DNA from: JAAEPI01 sp964352625
GTDB lineage: Bacteria > Bacteroidota > Bacteroidia > Cytophagales > Cyclobacteriaceae
Assembly: GCA_964352625.1 (NCBI GenBank)
Contig: CAYGSD010000003.1
Coordinates: 1-64,000, forward strand
Direction of reading: 5' to 3'
Length of the DNA: 64,000 bases
The notes under the pieces are model-generated. The model ran no database searches. It saw only the letters and a list, made by a program, of their open reading frames with translations, and was not told where the DNA came from. Of the stretch, positions 1-7,870 are shown in pieces (within the stretch, counting starts at the first letter, position 1; each line of letters begins with the position of its first letter). The position numbers were made by a program, and so were the translations under genes.

Positions 1-348
1 GAGTTGACCCGCAATGGTATTCAAATGTTCCTTGAGATTTTCCATTAGATCAAATCTACAGATTTGACTTGTGAATTCCCATAGCTGTTTGCTATAAGCG
101 ATAATTGAATTTAACGCCTAGCTAAGCGGCGGATGTCCGAAACTTGCTAGGTAACCATAAAAGTAACGAAGGTGCTCCAACCCTCAAAACTGTCAGATGT
201 CGATGCGGTACAAAAGTCATCCGCCAGAAGCGCGAGAAAAAATAGAAAGCACTGAAACTAGCAGAAGGTGCACCAAAGTGGGCGAGTCCCTCAGAAGCAG
301 GCAGATGGCTCAGTAGACATCTGCCGACATAGCGCTTGTTGTGATACG
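1..348. other. Non-coding stretch rich in predicted stems; possible group II intron or attC-like remnant
   Basis: I find no convincing coding frame here. Several stems can be drawn on the plus strand: CCTAGC (117-122) with GCTAGG (146-151), enclosing CGGA/TCCG; and GGCAGATG (300-307) with CATCTGCC (318-325). CAGATGTC (194-201) can also pair at distance with GACATCTG (316-323). The phrase GAAGGTGCnCCA occurs twice. The style resembles domain I of a bacterial group II intron, but no reverse transcriptase follows and no domain V is visible. Read on the minus strand, the stretch follows the nuclease-like gene and ends near GGCGTTAAAT, which fits an integron attC core (GTTRRRY), although it would be unusually long. 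Neither reading is firm. Confidence 0.3.
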
Positions 349-1527
349 TTATTTCTCTAGGAGTTTTGTGGATGCCAATTCTAGAGTTTCTGAAATGTAG
401 TTTGGATGTTCTGGAGACAAGGGTGACAGGTAAACGTTCATCGGGCCATTTTTGTCAACAATCAGGTAATGAAATGTGGAAATATCACCTTGATCAACTT
501 CCCAATAGAAAATGATGAATTTAATTCTTGACGTTTTACTTAGAAATTTTTTAGAGCCCTCAATTAGTTCGTCAATTGTAAAGGTTTCAATGTTCACAAC
601 TTTACAAAAGAAAGCTCCAGGATACTCTTTGTTCAGTTGCTTCTTGTACTTTCCAAAGTAATTTTCAAAACTTTTGGGAGATTTGAAAGGTTCGTCTTTT
701 GATTTGACTTCAATATTGATTCTGTCATATTCAAAAAGGTTAATTGCAATCAAATCATAATCATCTCCTTTGGTTCCGCTTTCAACGTTAAACTGAATTT
801 CTTCTGAAATTTGGTATAGCAAGTTGGCAGCCAATAATTCATGAAATGTTTTTTCGAAATTTTGCTCTCGTCGGCATTTACTTAGTTGGTGTTCAAAATT
901 TTTACAATTTCTTAGATCCCATAGATGTTGCGCTAGTAAGACCACTCTTTTTTGTCCCTGAGTTTGATCTTTAAAAAAATCCTGAGGGTCACCTTTTGTA
1001 GTACATTCTTTAGCCCAGAATTCAGTTCCAATGCTGTGCATTATTATTCTGTGAGCTAGAAAATATGTTGTTTGAAATGGCATTGAATGGCCAAGTGTTT
1101 GAACCAGATTTTCTAATAAATACTCAGGATTCAGATTGCTAAGATTTGAGTTTTCCTTTTTATGACAGAAATCAAAATAGTTGACTTTTACGAAATAAGG
1201 CACTAATCCTTTGAACTGATGAGTAAACAAAAGCTTTTGAGGAGTTCCAATTACCAAGTTTTTAGAAAAGTTGGTAAGGTATATCGTGTGCTTAAAAGAC
1301 TCTGTGAAAATGTTAGTAAGAAGAGTCGATTCAAAGTCATGTAAAACTACGAATTCAACGAAAACACAAGATTGGCTTGATTTAATCTTTAAATCAGAGA
1401 GGGAGACGAGTTGCTTGTTTGATTCGCTCTGAATTAAAAAAAGGTTCGGCTGACCTTTTAGAATTTCAAGATTATAAAAGAAAGTGAACCCTTTCGAAGC
1501 ATCAACAAATTTCTCGTAGTACAACAT
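349..1527 (-). CDS. PD-(D/E)XK nuclease-like protein of unknown role
   Basis: A 392-residue protein with no recognised full-length family. Residues 224-275 have the layout of a PD-(D/E)XK nuclease core: a helix with glutamates (FEKTFHELL, near 224-232), an acidic strand (KGDDYDLIAI, 253-262) and an E-x-K motif in INIEVKSK (270-277). This fold is shared by restriction, repair and defence nucleases, so a DNA-cutting role is an inference from motif order only. There is no signal peptide or membrane segment. The gene stands alone, with structured non-coding DNA on one side and palindromes on the other, which suggests an acquired cassette. The start is the ATG at 1527. Confidence 0.6.
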   Translation of the reverse strand: MLYYEKFVDASKGFTFFYNLEILKGQPNLFLIQSESNKQLVSLSDLKIKSSQSCVFVEFVVLHDFESTLLTNIFTESFKHTIYLTNFSKNLVIGTPQKLLFTHQFKGLVPYFVKVNYFDFCHKKENSNLSNLNPEYLLENLVQTLGHSMPFQTTYFLAHRIIMHSIGTEFWAKECTTKGDPQDFFKDQTQGQKRVVLLAQHLWDLRNCKNFEHQLSKCRREQNFEKTFHELLAANLLYQISEEIQFNVESGTKGDDYDLIAINLFEYDRINIEVKSKDEPFKSPKSFENYFGKYKKQLNKEYPGAFFCKVVNIETFTIDELIEGSKKFLSKTSRIKFIIFYWEVDQGDISTFHYLIVDKNGPMNVYLSPLSPEHPNYISETLELASTKLLEK

Positions 1528-1580
1528 TTCAATGTTCTCAGGAATTTCGGTCTACAGACCAATGGATCACAACATTAATA

Positions 1581-1664
1581 TAACGCGCACGTGCGCGTTA
1601 CACACCTTTCAAATATACCTATTGTGCGCGTTATCCCGCTATATGGATGTTAAACGTGCACAAT
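1581..1664. promoter_or_regulatory. GC-rich palindromes upstream of the nuclease-like gene
   Basis: Positions 1581-1600 form a perfect 20-base palindrome, TAACGCGCACGTGCGCGTTA. Its right half, GTGCGCGTTA, recurs at 1624-1633. A second hairpin can form between 1621-1632 (ATTGTGCGCGTT) and 1653-1664 (AACGTGCACAAT) with one G-T wobble and a 20-base loop. GTTAAAC at 1649-1655 fits the GTTRRRY core of integron attC sites. The element lies about 55-140 bases upstream of the start of the minus-strand gene at 1527, so it could equally be an operator or a recombination site. Confidence 0.4.
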
Positions 1665-1699
1665 TGCTCTCGCCGTTGAATATTGGGAAGACAAGCAAT

Positions 1700-2947
1700 T
1701 CAATCATACAGTAAGTACCCTTCCCTCATTTCCTTATAGGCCTCTAGCTCTTCACGCCAGGTGGCACGAATTTCTTGTGCAGTCATCCCGGCTTTGATTT
1801 GCTCGTCTAGGTCGCCTGCTAGCAGCTTGAAATAGGAGGTGAAGAAGTCTTCCGGCTGTCCCATTTTATTGTAAAAATCAATGACAGAACTAACGTCGAA
1901 TTTGTAGGCAATTTCATCTTTGCTAAAATCTACACCATAACAAACCTTTCCGTTCAGTTTTGGTTCTTTGGCTCCCTCCATGGGTCTGGGGGTGAAGCTA
2001 TAGCTCCGATCGGGGTAGTCAGGGTGACCAATGTGCTGAAACGGGGTAGGTGTCCCTCGTCCCACAGAGACACTCGTTCCTTCAAATAGGCATGTACTCG
2101 GATACAGCGCAATGCTCAGATCGTTCGGCAAATTCGGTGACGGTTTGATGGGTAAGGAATAGGGCATTGAATGCTCCCAGTTTTTTACTGGAATTACTGT
2201 CAAATCCAGAAGTCCCCCTTTGGGGGAATCAGGGGCTCTCTGTATCCCTTTGGGGGAATTAGGGGGATTAAGCCAGCCCTCACCTACAATCATTTTTGCC
2301 AATTCTCCGACCGTCAGGCCGTGGACGATCGGAATGGGATGGAGACCTACAAACGATCTTTGTGACTCCTGCAGAAAGGGGCCGTCTACATAGCTGCCAT
2401 TAGGATTCGGTCGGTCAAGCACTATAAAAGGAATATCATTCCGTAAGGCTGCCTCCATCAAATAATGCATTGTGCTTATGTAGGTGTAGAACCGCACGCC
2501 CACATCCTGAATGTCGAAAATGATCACGTCCAATCCGCTCACATCCTCATCTGAAGGTTCGCGCTTCGCACCGAAAAGCGAAATCAGTTCGTAGTTTTCC
2601 GTCACCTCGCTTTTCACATGCTCTCCAGCATCGGCTTTACCTCTGAAGCCATGCTCCGGAGCGAATATTTTCGGAATGTTGATCCCAAGAGAAAGCAATG
2701 AATCCACTAAGTGGGTATCTCCGATTGTGGAAGTATGATTTACGCAAAGTCCTACCTTCTTGCCTTTGATGAGGTCAAGGTATTGATCCGTTTGCCAGGC
2801 ACCTGGTTGAATTTCGGTTGATTCTTTCGTTTGCCGTTTGTCTCCTGATTTGGGTTGAGCGCAAGCAAGTAATGAAAATGAGAAGAGGAGAAAATACAGC
2901 CTTGAGATCATGGTCTGGAAAATTAATCTAAAATTGATTGATTTCAT
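1700..2947 (-). CDS. namZ: Exo-beta-N-acetylmuramidase NamZ family (DUF1343) lipoprotein
   Basis: A 415-residue protein of the DUF1343/NamZ family, which removes terminal N-acetylmuramic acid from peptidoglycan fragments during cell-wall recycling. Family hallmarks are the opening KKVGLCVNHTS (near 63-73), FAPEHGFRG (near 95-103) and the later LDRPNPNG segment. The N-terminus has a hydrophobic stretch ending in a lipobox (LLAC), so the protein is probably a lipoprotein. The second methionine (residue 13) directly before the signal sequence is an alternative and perhaps better start. Around residues 224-243 the chain carries a Pro/Ser/Lys/Gly-rich insert encoded by an intergenic-type DNA repeat (2211-2267). 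The insert keeps the frame open. Confidence 0.85.
   Translation of the reverse strand: MKSINFRLIFQTMISRLYFLLFSFSLLACAQPKSGDKRQTKESTEIQPGAWQTDQYLDLIKGKKVGLCVNHTSTIGDTHLVDSLLSLGINIPKIFAPEHGFRGKADAGEHVKSEVTENYELISLFGAKREPSDEDVSGLDVIIFDIQDVGVRFYTYISTMHYLMEAALRNDIPFIVLDRPNPNGSYVDGPFLQESQRSFVGLHPIPIVHGLTVGELAKMIVGEGWLNPPNSPKGIQRAPDSPKGGLLDLTVIPVKNWEHSMPYSLPIKPSPNLPNDLSIALYPSTCLFEGTSVSVGRGTPTPFQHIGHPDYPDRSYSFTPRPMEGAKEPKLNGKVCYGVDFSKDEIAYKFDVSSVIDFYNKMGQPEDFFTSYFKLLAGDLDEQIKAGMTAQEIRATWREELEAYKEMREGYLLYD
2211..2267. repeat. C/G-rich palindromic repeat inserted in the namZ reading frame
   Basis: Two near-identical units, CCCTTTGGGGGAATCAGGGG and CCCTTTGGGGGAATTAGGGG, lie 31 bases apart (2216-2235 and 2247-2266). 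Each contains a short CCC-TTT-GGG palindrome. Such units normally occupy intergenic DNA in many Bacteroidota. Here they encode the SPKG-containing insert of namZ without a stop codon. Confidence 0.65.
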
Positions 2948-2998
2948 TTTTGATTTGTCCTTCGTCTCCTTTTATTTGGTGAAGCTAATGACCACCAA

Positions 2999-3673
2999 GT
3001 GAAAATCTTCCTCAATGACATTCCCATACGAATCATCAGTATGGCGAAGTTGAGTTCGGCACATGCCTTCAGCATGATTGTCAATACAGATCAGCAAATC
3101 AATCCTAAGCTTTTGGTGGACAATGTTTTATTCAAAAATCCTACCCCCGAAACAGTCGATCAGTTGCTTCATTTGATGACTCAGAAGAAATTCAAGGCAG
3201 TGAGTATGATCACCTTTGCCAGCAAGAATAAAGAGGGAATTATTGATCACATCAAAACACGATTCAAGGTAGTAGAGGCCGGAGGTGGCATAGTGGAGAA
3301 AGACGGAAAGTATCTGATGATCCTTCGAAAGAAGAAATGGGATCTCCCAAAAGGGAAAAAGGAAAAAAAGGAGACGATCGAGAAATGTGCCAGACGTGAG
3401 GTAGAGGAGGAGACGGGCGTCAAGGTGAAGATTGACCACAAAGTGACGGCCATTTGGCACACCTACATGCAAAATCAGAAATTCATTCTGAAGAAAACCT
3501 ACTGGTACGCAATGACTTGCAAGGACGACACCAATCTGGCGCCACAGCACGAAGAGGGAATCAAGGAAGTAAAATGGATGACCATGGACGAAATGCAAAT
3601 GGCCTTAGTGGAATCGTATCGGTCTCTTCGGTATGTGGTTCAGGAGTATCAGCAGAAGTTGGTTAAGTCATGA
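2999..3673 (+). CDS. NUDIX hydrolase
   Basis: A 224-residue protein whose central part (about 95-205) is a NUDIX domain. The NUDIX box (G-x5-E-x7-REVEEETG) lies at roughly residues 119-141 in the segment ending RREVEEETGVKV. Such enzymes hydrolyse nucleoside diphosphates linked to other groups; the substrate cannot be told from this sequence. The N-terminal 90 residues form a separate domain often seen in Bacteroidota homologues. The start is a GTG at 2999, 51 bases from the divergently transcribed namZ. Confidence 0.85.
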   Translation: MKIFLNDIPIRIISMAKLSSAHAFSMIVNTDQQINPKLLVDNVLFKNPTPETVDQLLHLMTQKKFKAVSMITFASKNKEGIIDHIKTRFKVVEAGGGIVEKDGKYLMILRKKKWDLPKGKKEKKETIEKCARREVEEETGVKVKIDHKVTAIWHTYMQNQKFILKKTYWYAMTCKDDTNLAPQHEEGIKEVKWMTMDEMQMALVESYRSLRYVVQEYQQKLVKS

Positions 3674-3677
3674 CATT

Positions 3678-3707
3678 TTGTATCTAAGGCTAATTTCTTT
3701 AGCTTCA
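3678..3707 (+). promoter_or_regulatory. Candidate Bacteroidota-type promoter for the flavoprotein gene
   Basis: TTG at 3678-3680 is followed after exactly 19 bases by TAGCTTCA, which resembles the TAnnTTTG -7 box with two mismatches. The start codon lies 23 bases downstream. Confidence 0.35.
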
Positions 3708-3729
3708 GGACGATAAATCACACCAATCT

Positions 3730-5217
3730 ATGAAGAAATACGATGTATGTATCATCGGGGCAGGACCTGCCGGATATGCTGCCGCTATGCGCGCAGTGGA
3801 CTTTAATAAGAAAGTACTCTTAGTCGAAAAGGACAAGCTGGGAGGTGCGGGAATTCACCAGGGTGCGCTTTGGAGCAAAACGTGGTGGGAGCTGGCCAGA
3901 GAGGCCAATCTTCTTCGTACCAACAATGAAATGCTGAATCTTGGCAAAGTTCATTTCAGCTATGCGAGTGTGAAAGAGGAGGTGGGAGAAGCGGTCAAGG
4001 AGCGAACTAATTTGCTTGGACACCACATGCAAAACATCAACGTAGGGTTAGATAAGGAACTGTTTGAATTTGTATCGGGGACGGCCAAGGTAATTGAACC
4101 AAACAAGGTATTGATCAATCCTGTGAATGGTGGGGACGATGAGGTGATTGAAGCAGATTTTATAGTTTGTGCGACCGGTAGTCGTCCAAGAAAATTACCC
4201 CACATTCCGATCGATGAGGAGCACATTTATACAAGTGATGGCTTGGGCAATCTCCAAGATTTCCCACGGAGCATGGTGATCCTCGGAGCTGGGGTCATTG
4301 GTTGCGAGTTTGCAACTATCTTTTCAAGCTTCGGAGAAACCCGAGTATTTCTTATTGACAAAGGCGATCGTATACTACCCTTCGAGGATGAAGATGTAGT
4401 GAAAGTAATCGAGCAGAATCTTGAAGCGAATGGAGTGACAATTCATAGAAATTCTCAGCTCATCGACATGAAGATTCAAAATGGTGAGGTTGTTTATACA
4501 CTGGAATATACCGACGGGCGCAAGGAAGTTTTCCAAGTAGAGAAAGCGTTGGTCTCGGTTGGAAGGGTTCCAAATCATGAGGATCTTTTTGATGAAGCGG
4601 TGGGAGTGGAGATGGACAATCGAGGAATAAAGGACGAACTCACACAAACTAGTGTGCCTAACATTTTCGCAGTAGGAGATATCACCGCTGATATTTCTCT
4701 AGTGAATGTTGGAGAATTGGAAGGTCGATTTGCCATAGAGAAGATTTTCGGACAACCTGAAGAGTCGCTGATCTATGAAAATATTTCAACTATCATGTTC
4801 TTGACTCCAGAAGTAGCGGGGGTGGGAATGAACGAGATTCAGGCACAGAAGGAGGGGTTGTCGTACAAGGTTGTGAGTTTGGATTACAGCTGCATTTCAA
4901 GAGCTACGGCCATGCGAAACACGCAAGGATTTATCAAGATCATTGTCACCAACGACAATACAATGAAAGTGCTCGGAATGCGTGTGGTAGGAGAACATGC
5001 ATCCAGCGCTATTCAGGCAGTTGCATTGCTCATTTCAATGAAAAAGGGCATTCAGGAGCTGGCAGAGTTGATTCACCCACATCCTTCGATCATCGAGGGA
5101 ATTCAGGAATGCGGACGAATGCTCATGGGCAAATCCATGTTTAAACCGAAAGTGTTGAGAGATGCCATGAGTTGTCGGGTGTACAACGATGGAAAGTATA
5201 GTGATCTTGAGTCATAA
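3730..5217 (+). CDS. Dihydrolipoyl dehydrogenase-like flavoprotein lacking the redox cysteines
   Basis: A 495-residue class I pyridine nucleotide-disulfide oxidoreductase by overall layout: FAD-binding GAGPAG at 10-15, an NAD(P)-binding segment with GAGVIG near 183-188, an FAD-closing VGD motif near 316, and a dimerisation domain that keeps the catalytic-type dyad H451/E456 in HPHPSIIEG. The active-site disulfide motif of lipoamide dehydrogenase (GGTCLNVGCIPSKT) is replaced by GGAGIHQGALWSKT (38-51), so both cysteines are missing. It therefore cannot act as a classical lipoamide dehydrogenase. A transhydrogenase- or diaphorase-like role is possible, since SthA also lacks one of the cysteines. 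No lipoyl-enzyme genes are adjacent. Confidence 0.8.
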   Translation: MKKYDVCIIGAGPAGYAAAMRAVDFNKKVLLVEKDKLGGAGIHQGALWSKTWWELAREANLLRTNNEMLNLGKVHFSYASVKEEVGEAVKERTNLLGHHMQNINVGLDKELFEFVSGTAKVIEPNKVLINPVNGGDDEVIEADFIVCATGSRPRKLPHIPIDEEHIYTSDGLGNLQDFPRSMVILGAGVIGCEFATIFSSFGETRVFLIDKGDRILPFEDEDVVKVIEQNLEANGVTIHRNSQLIDMKIQNGEVVYTLEYTDGRKEVFQVEKALVSVGRVPNHEDLFDEAVGVEMDNRGIKDELTQTSVPNIFAVGDITADISLVNVGELEGRFAIEKIFGQPEESLIYENISTIMFLTPEVAGVGMNEIQAQKEGLSYKVVSLDYSCISRATAMRNTQGFIKIIVTNDNTMKVLGMRVVGEHASSAIQAVALLISMKKGIQELAELIHPHPSIIEGIQECGRMLMGKSMFKPKVLRDAMSCRVYNDGKYSDLES

Positions 5218-5354
5218 AAAAGAGGCTATCTCAAAAGTCTAAGATTTTATCCTGATGTCACATTGAGCTTGTCGAAATGTGTATTCTTTTAGTAGAAATA
5301 GGTTTCGACAGGCTCAACCTGACACAGGCTTTGACTTTTGAGATAGTCTCTTTT
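5216..5354. repeat. Long inverted repeat, MITE-like intergenic element
   Basis: The outer arms, about 22 bases each, are 5216-5238 (ending CTATCTCAAAAGTC) and 5333-5354 (GACTTTTGAGATAG and onward), with one mismatch. Nested within them is a second inverted pair, TTGAGCTTGTCGAAA (from 5263) and TTTCGACAGGCTCAA (from 5303). The element sits between two convergent genes and could also act as a terminator. This repeat type is scattered through many bacterial genomes. Confidence 0.7.
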
Positions 5355-5369
5355 AGTTAATGCTTTTCT

Positions 5370-5855
5370 CTAGTCATCAATCCTCACCATGTAGATAACT
5401 GGTTCGTCATCGTCATCATCATCTTGATCAAGGAATAGTACACCGTCTTTAAGGTACCATCCATCGTCACCGTCCCAAGTGATATTGTCATTGTCAGAAT
5501 CATCCAGATAGACTTTTCCATTCCTGATGTACCACTCAGTGTCGTCTTCTTCTGCCTCTTCATCGAATGCCTCTATCAGGAGAATAGCCTGTCCATTTCG
5601 TTGGAATTCCACATAGATCTGAATTCGATCCATAATTCCCTCTACCATTCCTGAGACTGATTTTAGTAGAACTTCAGCTAAAATGGTTTCTGAATCTTTG
5701 GCCTCTTTGTCCAACTTGGCCATCACTTCGTCCATTTCAATCACCATTTTCCAGGTGCCTAAAAGTTTACTCTCAGTGATTTTTTCTTGTCCTACCAGAG
5801 TTCCCAAGGAGAGAACGCTGATTGTTAAAATTGCAATGAGTTTTGTCATGATCAT
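5370..5855 (-). CDS. Secreted lipocalin-like hypothetical protein
   Basis: A 161-residue protein with a clear signal peptide (about residues 1-22, ending in GQ). The start of the mature part, LLGTWKMVIEMDE, and later short beta-rich segments resemble small lipocalin-like proteins of Bacteroidota. The C-terminal quarter is very acidic, with a run of six aspartates, and could bind cations. It is probably periplasmic. The second methionine (residue 3) is an equally plausible start. No function can be assigned. Confidence 0.65.
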   Translation of the reverse strand: MIMTKLIAILTISVLSLGTLVGQEKITESKLLGTWKMVIEMDEVMAKLDKEAKDSETILAEVLLKSVSGMVEGIMDRIQIYVEFQRNGQAILLIEAFDEEAEEDDTEWYIRNGKVYLDDSDNDNITWDGDDGWYLKDGVLFLDQDDDDDDEPVIYMVRIDD

Positions 5856-5914
5856 GTAGTGTTTGTGTGAAAGCTACTAACTGCAATTGAAATAAAAAGG
5901 TTACGGAATTTCTA

Positions 5915-5945
5915 TTGGTGGAACCAAAGCTGGCGGTTAATTTCG
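5915..5945 (+). promoter_or_regulatory. Candidate Bacteroidota-type promoter for the rhodanese gene
   Basis: TTG at 5915-5917 is followed after 20 bases by TAATTTCG (5938-5945), one mismatch from TAnnTTTG. The start codon is 21 bases downstream. Confidence 0.4.
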
Positions 5946-5966
5946 CCTTATAAACCCTCTAAAAAT

Positions 5967-6278
5967 ATGAGCTACGAGAATATTGGTCCAGAGAAATTCA
6001 ACGAACTGATGCAAAGTGCTGACGCTGTGGTCATCGATGTGCGGCCGGAAGCGGAATTGGTAGAGGGTGAAATCGAAGGACACATAACGATCAATTTCTT
6101 TGATCCAGCATTTCAGGAGGAGATTGATAAGCTTGAAAGGAACAAGACATACCTACTCCACTGTCGCAGTGGTAATCGCAGCGGGAAGGCTTGCGCCATG
6201 ATGTCTCAAATGGGCTTTGAAAAACTCTACAACCTGGATGGTGGCATCCAGGCTTGGAATGAGTTTAAATTGGGCTAA
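5967..6278 (+). CDS. Single-domain rhodanese (sulfurtransferase)
   Basis: A 103-residue cytoplasmic protein made of one rhodanese domain. It has the early VIDVRPEAE segment, the active-site loop CRSGNRSG with the catalytic cysteine near residue 66, and the closing NLDGGIQAW motif. The family transfers sulfane sulfur from a persulfide on that cysteine to acceptors. The gene ends convergently inside the pirin gene, overlapping it by 14 bases. Confidence 0.9.
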   Translation: MSYENIGPEKFNELMQSADAVVIDVRPEAELVEGEIEGHITINFFDPAFQEEIDKLERNKTYLLHCRSGNRSGKACAMMSQMGFEKLYNLDGGIQAWNEFKLG

Positions 6279-7296
6279 GCGACTTCTCTTCTAGTTTTCC
6301 GTCGGCATGCTTGGCAAATCGACCTTTCGATTTGTCATGTACCTGATCTGATTTTGGCCAAGGCCATCCACCAAATTGCGTACGTTGATATTCGCGCATC
6401 ACTTCCTGCATCTCTGCATTAGAGTTGGTCACAAATGGGCCATAGGTCACCACTGGCTCGTTGATCGGTTTGCCTTGAAGTAAAAGAAAATGCGCTTCCT
6501 CGGAACCGTTTTTAATCTTTGTGACCGATTCCGCATTGGTCTCAATTATTCGCTGACTTTCCACAAGCTGTCCGTCAAATTCAGCGTTACTTCCTTTGAA
6601 AAAATACAGAGACCGGTTGGCTTCTGCTTTTGAGATAGGTAGCTCCCATTCAGCATGAGGTTCCATTTTGATTGTGAAAATCATTACTCCATTTTTAGGA
6701 TTGGCAGCCCAGGAATTTGGGGCAGGTGAGGGCGCCTTGCTGGTATCCAGTTCGCCAGCAATCACCGTGATTTTTGTCGTATTCCCGTTCGCATCGTTGA
6801 TGGCGACAACAGGAATATCCTCATGCCAAAGCATTTTGAAATGAGGGTCAACCTTTTTGCTTTCTTTGGGGAGATTCAACCAAATCTGAAAGAGTAAGAA
6901 TGGATTTGGTTCATTGGGATTGTGAAGGGGAAACATCTCGGAGTGATTGACACCTCCTCCAGCGGTCATCCACTGAACATCTCCATTTCCGAACCTTCCT
7001 GCAGCACCCATAGAGTCCGCATGATCTACTAATCCCTTTTGCACAATAGTGACCGTCTCAAATCCGTAATGCGGATGATAGGGAAATCCGGGGACGGTGC
7101 TTCCGTGATACATGTTCCAACCGTCTTTTCCCTGAAAATCCTGACCTATTGTCCTGCCTTCAAGAGAGGCATTCGGCCCAAGATCGGCATTGCCTTCTGG
7201 GTAGTTGTCTTCATGGTATGCGCAGAAAATAAAAGGATCTTGGGTCTGCCAAGGAAAGCCTAATGGCTTTATGTTCTTAATTGATGACTCGCTCAT
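6265..7296 (-). CDS. Pirin family protein
   Basis: A 343-residue bicupin. The metal-binding signature is clear in the N-terminal cupin: HPHYGFETVT, then DHADSMGAAG, then GDVQWMTAGGGVNHSE, with histidines and a glutamate that bind the metal in characterised pirins. The C-terminal cupin carries the usual LLLQGKPINEPVV segment. Some bacterial pirins act as quercetinases or regulators, but the substrate here is unknown. It is followed 18 bases upstream in the genome by the VOC gene on the same strand, so the two are probably co-transcribed with the VOC gene first. Confidence 0.9.
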   Translation of the reverse strand: MSESSIKNIKPLGFPWQTQDPFIFCAYHEDNYPEGNADLGPNASLEGRTIGQDFQGKDGWNMYHGSTVPGFPYHPHYGFETVTIVQKGLVDHADSMGAAGRFGNGDVQWMTAGGGVNHSEMFPLHNPNEPNPFLLFQIWLNLPKESKKVDPHFKMLWHEDIPVVAINDANGNTTKITVIAGELDTSKAPSPAPNSWAANPKNGVMIFTIKMEPHAEWELPISKAEANRSLYFFKGSNAEFDGQLVESQRIIETNAESVTKIKNGSEEAHFLLLQGKPINEPVVTYGPFVTNSNAEMQEVMREYQRTQFGGWPWPKSDQVHDKSKGRFAKHADGKLEEKSLSPI

Positions 7297-7314
7297 TTTC
7301 TTTCAATAGTTATT

Positions 7315-7803
7315 TTATTTTTCAAGTTCACCCAGTAGCCCTTCCAAGTTGAGTGGATGCGTAAACATTTTTATTGAACCATCGGACTTCTTTGGCCACT
7401 CTTCCCTTGGTCTGTCCCAGTACAATTCTACTCCGTTTCCATCAGGATCGTCTAAATAAATCGCTTCTGAAACGCCATGATCTGCGGCACCTGTCAATGG
7501 ATAATTTTCATCCATCAATCTTTTGACGATTGCAGCTAAATCTCGCCGAGAAGGAAACACAATGGCGGTGTGAAAGAGTCCAACTCCATAACGTTCCGCT
7601 TTTGGAGCGCCTAAACTATTCCATGTATTGAGGCCAATATGATGATGGTAGCCTCCGGCCGAGATGAAAACGGCCTGATCTCCTAATCGTTCGGTTATTT
7701 CAAAACCGAGCAATCCATGGTAAAAAGCAAGGGCTTTATCAATACTCGATACTTTGAGATGAACATGACCAATTCTGGTTTCGGGAGGCAGGGTATAGCT
7801 CAT
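7315..7803 (-). CDS. VOC superfamily dioxygenase-like protein
   Basis: A 162-residue protein with two vicinal-oxygen-chelate modules (about 9-60 and 80-145). Likely metal ligands are the histidine in GHVHLKV, the histidine in LFHTAIVF and the glutamate in GNGVELYWDRP, as in catechol-dioxygenase-like and glyoxalase-like members. The C-terminal DPDGNGVELYWDRP is typical of the CatE-type subgroup. The aromatic or aldehyde substrate cannot be predicted. It is likely in an operon with the downstream pirin gene. Confidence 0.85.
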   Translation of the reverse strand: MSYTLPPETRIGHVHLKVSSIDKALAFYHGLLGFEITERLGDQAVFISAGGYHHHIGLNTWNSLGAPKAERYGVGLFHTAIVFPSRRDLAAIVKRLMDENYPLTGAADHGVSEAIYLDDPDGNGVELYWDRPREEWPKKSDGSIKMFTHPLNLEGLLGELEK

Positions 7804-7825
7804 AATTTATTTTGTGTAAAAATAA

Positions 7826-7849
7826 GGGCATCCTGCTCAAGGGATGCCC
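7826..7849 (-). terminator. Rho-independent terminator after the YceI gene
   Basis: GGGCATCC (7826-7833) pairs with GGATGCCC (7842-7849) around an 8-base loop. On the minus strand the stem is followed by TTATTTTT. It separates the YceI gene from the VOC/pirin pair. Confidence 0.75.
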
Positions 7850-7870
7850 TCGGACTCTACCTACAATTGG

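Noticed and set aside
1532..1714. Small plus-strand frame of 60 codons
   Set aside because: It overlaps the palindromes and has no family likeness or good start signal.
3128..3598. Minus-strand frame of 156 codons over the NUDIX gene
   Set aside because: It is antisense to a clear NUDIX gene and has no family likeness.
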